From: an uncultured Actinomycetes bacterium
GTDB taxonomy: Bacteria; Actinomycetota; Actinomycetes; S36-B12
Assembly: GCA_903918595.1 (NCBI GenBank)
Contig: CAIXFB010000313.1
Span: 1 to 7,171 of the forward strand
Direction: 5' to 3'
DNA length: 7,171 bases
Each line of letters opens with the position of its first letter. Position 1 is the stretch's first letter. A program made the translations under genes and the position numbers. Below the pieces are notes generated by a model that saw only the letters and a list, made by a program, of their open reading frames with translations, made no database searches and was not told the DNA's origin. Positions 4,549-7,171 of the stretch are shown here, in pieces.

Positions 4549-4595
4549 TTTCGCAGCACCTTTTCCAACAGTCTTCCCTTCTCTCTCCGCTCCAT
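4545..4595 (-). CDS. Possible 16-residue upstream ORF coupled to the DUF1905 gene
   Basis: ATG at 4595 follows the purine-rich AAGGAGGAGGA, the strongest ribosome-binding-like stretch near this gene. It encodes MERREKGRLLEKVLRN and its TGA overlaps the DUF1905 TTG start as TTGA. The peptide is basic and resembles no attenuation leader I know (no run of one amino acid). It could raise initiation at a weak TTG by delivering ribosomes to it. The surrounding region is almost pure purine on this strand, so a chance Shine-Dalgarno is possible. Confidence 0.35.
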   Translation of the reverse strand: MERREKGRLLEKVLRN

Positions 4596-4653
4596 TCCTC
4601 CTCCTTCAACGCCAAGTGATTTGCTCGATGCGTCACGAACTGGAGTACCAGCC

Positions 4654-4668
4654 GCACTGCGGCAGTGC
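4654..4668. terminator. Small hairpin after the AlkD-like gene
   Basis: GCACTG-CGG-CAGTGC forms a 6-bp stem with a 3-base loop, eight bases beyond the TAG stop of the AlkD-like gene. No T-run follows on the minus strand, so it is at best a weak terminator or 3'-end stabiliser. Confidence 0.28.
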
Positions 4669-4676
4669 TCGTAGGC

Positions 4677-5393
4677 CTAATGAGACAGCCACCGAGCGCG
4701 TTCAGCGGGAGTCATCTTTTCAATGGCATAACGCAACATGGTGCGGGGCATATCCGACGCATGCTCCTTGAGAAATTTGCGAAGTGCTTCGACGTCGCGC
4801 TTTCCCACTTCGCGCAGCATCCAGCCGCAAGCCTTGTGGATCAGATCATGGGGATGACGCAGGAGTCGCTCTGCGGTAGTGAAGGTTGGATCGAAGTCAC
4901 CCTGCCGGATGAAGACCCAGGTGACCATTACTCCCACTCGCTGGTGCCATAGATCCGCACTATCCACCAAGTGCGTCATGATGACGTCAGCGTCGGGCCT
5001 GCCAATCAGAAACTCACCGAGGTAGGGCGCAGTTGAGTCCACGAGATCCCAGTTATTGACGCAGCCATCGTCGAGGGCTTTCATGTACATCGACCACAGG
5101 TGCTCACGAGTGGCCGAATCGCGGGTGGACCGAAAGCGTCGGGTCATGATCGCAAGGGCGCAGAAGCGATCCTCATGAAAGCGTGAGTGCAAAAGCTCGA
5201 GGATGGCTGCGTCAGGAAGATCCGCGTACTGGAGGGCGATCGCACGCACCTGGGGCACTCTCATCCCGAGGAAAAGATCGCCTTCTCCATATTCGCCGGG
5301 TCCCGTTTTGAAGAACGCCGATTGTCCGAGCGCAAGTTCGGGATCTGCGAGTGCGCGCAGGGACTTTTGTACATTCACTGCCGTAGCTTTCAC
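4677..5393 (-). CDS. AlkD-type DNA alkylation repair glycosylase
   Basis: 238 residues from the GTG at 5393, the normal AlkD length. HEAT-like helical repeats make up the protein, and the active-site set is in the right order and spacing: W115 and D119 in N-W-D-L-V-D, R152 in L-W-H-Q-R-V-G-V, and W191 in C-G-W-M-L-R-E-V-G-K, corresponding to Trp109, Asp113, Arg148 and Trp187 of Bacillus cereus AlkD. The enzyme removes 3- and 7-alkylated purines from cytosolic DNA to start base excision repair. The GTG at 5393 is chosen because it matches family length; a TTG at 5441 would add 16 residues (GAARSFFHSLPRVND) and place the gene six bases after the nuclease gene. Neither start has a good Shine-Dalgarno. 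The gene lies directly downstream of the exported nuclease gene on the same strand and may be co-transcribed with it. Confidence 0.9.
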   Translation of the reverse strand: MKATAVNVQKSLRALADPELALGQSAFFKTGPGEYGEGDLFLGMRVPQVRAIALQYADLPDAAILELLHSRFHEDRFCALAIMTRRFRSTRDSATREHLWSMYMKALDDGCVNNWDLVDSTAPYLGEFLIGRPDADVIMTHLVDSADLWHQRVGVMVTWVFIRQGDFDPTFTTAERLLRHPHDLIHKACGWMLREVGKRDVEALRKFLKEHASDMPRTMLRYAIEKMTPAERARWLSH

Positions 5394-5447
5394 GTCGTTA
5401 ACTCTAGGGAGCGAGTGGAAAAAAGAGCGAGCCGCTCCCAACTCGAA

Positions 5448-6728
5448 CTACCACGAACGGCGCGCAATTACCTGATCCATGTCGCTATAGATCGCGATGC
5501 TCCCGGAGGTCCATAGAACCGGAACGGTCTTGCCAAGGAACGCGGTGTTGCTCAACGGCTTTCCCTTGCCCACACGCAGACTCCAGGTGCCACCGGGTGC
5601 GATGCAGGTGCCGGAAGGAAAGCGGTAACGGGTGTTGCCTGTTTCGATGCGGTAGCCGTCGAGACATTGAGTGATGTCACTGCGATTGAGCAGGCGCATC
5701 CACTGAGTTGCTGCGCGGGCTTTGCCACGTTTCTTGCCGAGTGAAATGTCTTCAATGATGATCGATCCGTTGAGTGGATCGGCGGCGCACTCGATCGTGC
5801 ACGGGTATTCGCGCCAGAACCGGTAGTTGCCGTAACGATCAATGAGGTAGGCCCCGTCACCGAGCAGAGTGTTGGGCCTACCCGTCCCTGGGTCTGGATA
5901 CAGGCGGATGCGCGCGTTGGCGTAGAGAGAGCGCGGATCGTTCGCGGTGCTGGGGCGGGAGCCGGTGTGAACCACACGGAAGTCACCAGGGTTGATGATG
6001 CTTCCACCGGGGAAGGTGAACCAGCCCGTGTTGCCAGAATCTCGAAGGGTCCAACCGGAAAGGTCAACATCTGCGGCTCCGTTGTTGCGAACCGTGACCC
6101 ACTCATCTGTCGGTGAACTGTCAATCGCACCGCGAGTGATACGCAGATCAACGGAGGCATCTGGTTGCTCGAGCTCGCCGCACAGGTTTGGATTCCACAT
6201 GCCCTCGTTGCGGGCTTGAGCTCCGGCGATCACTTCGCGGTAGAGCGAACTCATTGAGGCTTCCTTGGCAACGGTGAACCACAACCCCCAGCCGCGCTCG
6301 GCCATCGCCCAAGCAACGTCGAAGTCGTACTCGCCGGTGATGGGATTCTGCGCGAGCACGACCCGCTGCGGTCGAGCATCTTTTCCACGCGAATTTGGAT
6401 CGGAGGAAAGCAGACGCACCGTTGACCCGAGGGGTAGGAGCGCACTCAGTGCATCCATGGCCTGCCAGCCACCGCATTGGCCGCCCTTTGCCTTCGCGTC
6501 CTTCTCCGGGGAATTGATGCCGAGCAGGCGGATGCGAGATTCGGCACCGGTCACTTGGTCGTTCACAATCAGGGTGTCGCCGTCAACAATGCGCGAAACG
6601 ATGGCCGTTTCCCACACCTGCACTCCATCCCACGGAGCCGCTTGGGTGGGGCTCGCTGCAAGGAAGGTGATCGGCAGGAGGGCAGCGGTGAACCCGGCTA
6701 GGACCATCCGCAATCTCGTACAAGCCAT
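5448..6728 (-). CDS. Exported SNase-like nuclease with two lamin-tail-like domains
   Basis: 426 residues from the ATG at 6728, with AGGAG 11 bases upstream. A Sec signal peptide covers 1-30, with cleavage likely after T-Q-A. The thermonuclease domain spans about 38-184: D-G-D-T-L (49-53), R67-L-L-G-I-N-S-P-E75, which keeps the Arg35/Glu43 spacing of staphylococcal nuclease, P-Q-R122 as the likely Arg87 counterpart, and N-E-G-M-W-N-P-N-L-C-G at the end. Where the model enzyme has a calcium-binding Asp (Asp40), this protein has Asn72. A lamin-tail domain follows (about 191-300: E-W-V-T-V-R-N-N-G-A-A-D-V-D-L-S-G-W-T-L-R-D, then F-T-F-P-G-G and V-V-H-T-G), and a second, more divergent copy (about 322-426: W-M-R-L-L-N-R-S, G-Y-R-I-E-T-G, Y-R-F-P-S-G-T-C-I-A-P-G-G). 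It probably degrades extracellular DNA or RNA for nutrients, with the lamin-tail domains binding the cell surface or substrate. Confidence 0.9.
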   Translation of the reverse strand: MACTRLRMVLAGFTAALLPITFLAASPTQAAPWDGVQVWETAIVSRIVDGDTLIVNDQVTGAESRIRLLGINSPEKDAKAKGGQCGGWQAMDALSALLPLGSTVRLLSSDPNSRGKDARPQRVVLAQNPITGEYDFDVAWAMAERGWGLWFTVAKEASMSSLYREVIAGAQARNEGMWNPNLCGELEQPDASVDLRITRGAIDSSPTDEWVTVRNNGAADVDLSGWTLRDSGNTGWFTFPGGSIINPGDFRVVHTGSRPSTANDPRSLYANARIRLYPDPGTGRPNTLLGDGAYLIDRYGNYRFWREYPCTIECAADPLNGSIIIEDISLGKKRGKARAATQWMRLLNRSDITQCLDGYRIETGNTRYRFPSGTCIAPGGTWSLRVGKGKPLSNTAFLGKTVPVLWTSGSIAIYSDMDQVIARRSW

Positions 6729-6758
6729 GACGGGGAAAACTCCTGAGCGATAGATGAC

Positions 6759-6775
6759 GTGACGAAGATTGTCAC
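6759..6775. promoter_or_regulatory. Inverted repeat upstream of the nuclease gene
   Basis: GTGAC-N7-GTCAC is a perfect dyad 31-47 bases before the nuclease start codon, where an operator would overlap a promoter. A further GTCAC occurs at 6789-6793. The protein that might bind is unknown. Confidence 0.28.
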
Positions 6776-6789
6776 ATCTTGCACATCCG

Positions 6790-7171
6790 TCACAAAACGA
6801 AGGGGTTCTCCCAGAGTTGATTTCCATCTTGAACGGTGAACCCGGAGAGCGTGGGGTGAGTCATCGTGAAATGTGCCTTGCATGGGGAATCTATGAGGAG
6901 TCCCCAGCCCCGGGAGAGGAAGAACTCCTGGAGGCGCCCCTCGGAAAGCCGGCTATGGGTACCCACGGCCATGAGGCGGGTGCAGTCCTGAACCGCCCCT
7001 GCAGAGGGCTCAAGTAGATCGAACTCGACGCCCTGCACATCTATATGGAGCAAATCGATCAGATAATCCCCTCGGCGCGCCGCTGTGACTATCTCGGAGA
7101 TGGCGATCGCCGGCACATCTCGGTGGGCAAGGTGGGCGCCGCGGTAGTCAACGTCGGTGCCCGGCAGGGTC
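6790..7171 (-). CDS. FkbM-type methyltransferase, C-terminal part (5' end beyond the window)
   Basis: The frame is open from the right edge to TGA at 6792-6790, giving 126 residues of the C-terminal part. The key motif is L-L-H-I-D-V-Q-G-V-E-F-D-L-L, the conserved I-D-V-Q-G-x-E of FkbM-family SAM-dependent methyltransferases, which usually O-methylate sugars or polyketides; it is preceded by I-S-E-I-V and followed by a strand-helix pattern ending S-R-G-W-G-L-L-I-D-S-P. A GTG at 7116 is inside the domain and is not the start, because the frame continues upstream with L-P-G-T-D-V-D-Y-R-G-A-H. The SAM-binding N-terminal half is out of view, so the substrate cannot be judged. The nuclease gene starts 61 bases downstream on the same strand. 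Confidence 0.82.
   Translation of the reverse strand, partial: TLPGTDVDYRGAHLAHRDVPAIAISEIVTAARRGDYLIDLLHIDVQGVEFDLLEPSAGAVQDCTRLMAVGTHSRLSEGRLQEFFLSRGWGLLIDSPCKAHFTMTHPTLSGFTVQDGNQLWENPFVL

Noticed and set aside
5992..6753. Plus-strand ORFs opposite the nuclease gene (up to 162 codons)
   Set aside because: Shadows of a GC-rich minus-strand gene with clear domain motifs; no initiation signals or family resemblance.
1..7171. CRISPR array, insertion sequence, rRNA or riboswitch
   Set aside because: No regularly spaced repeats, transposase frames, terminal inverted repeats or conserved RNA motifs were seen beyond the two tRNAs and the att repeats.

Overview
The window looks like chromosomal DNA from a moderately GC-rich actinobacterium. 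This is inferred from a polyphosphate-glucokinase-like ROK protein, a small twin-arginine-exported Rieske protein, a secreted nuclease with lamin-tail domains, frequent GTG/TTG starts and encoded CCA on a tRNA. No marker pins down the genus. Every protein gene I can support is on the minus strand; both tRNA genes are on the plus strand.

Layout from left to right: the 5' end of an EamA-type transporter gene that overlaps the end of a ROK kinase-like gene (1-895); tRNA-Ser(GCT), flanked by a strong hairpin on its 5' side and a terminator on its 3' side (927-1086); a small exported Rieske protein (1146-1595); and tRNA-Arg(ACG) (1692-1764).

The anticodon-to-3'-end half of tRNA-Arg is repeated perfectly (45 bp) at 3330-3374. 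The 1.6 kb between the copies has the structure of a tiny island integrated at the tRNA gene. Its clear cargo is a two-gene operon: a 50-residue, two-TM protein (2538-2690) followed by a five-TM DsbB-like thiol oxidoreductase (1847-2530). I see no integrase. The rest of the island is AT-richer and holds a possible small frameshifted gene, a 12-bp palindrome and short repeats. The distal tRNA copy still carries CCA, and a strong terminator lies just beyond it. That is what is expected if the island split the original tRNA-Arg 3' end from its own terminator.

Right of the island, all on the minus strand: a four-TM protein of unknown function (3527-3994); a DUF1905 protein preceded by a short overlapping upstream ORF (4234-4595); an AlkD-type DNA glycosylase (4677-5393); a secreted SNase-like nuclease with two lamin-tail-like domains (5448-6728); and the C-terminal part of an FkbM-type methyltransferase running off the window (6790-7171). 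Apart from the DsbB pair, neighbours show no obvious shared pathway. The most interesting object is the minimal tRNA-Arg island with disulfide-oxidase cargo.
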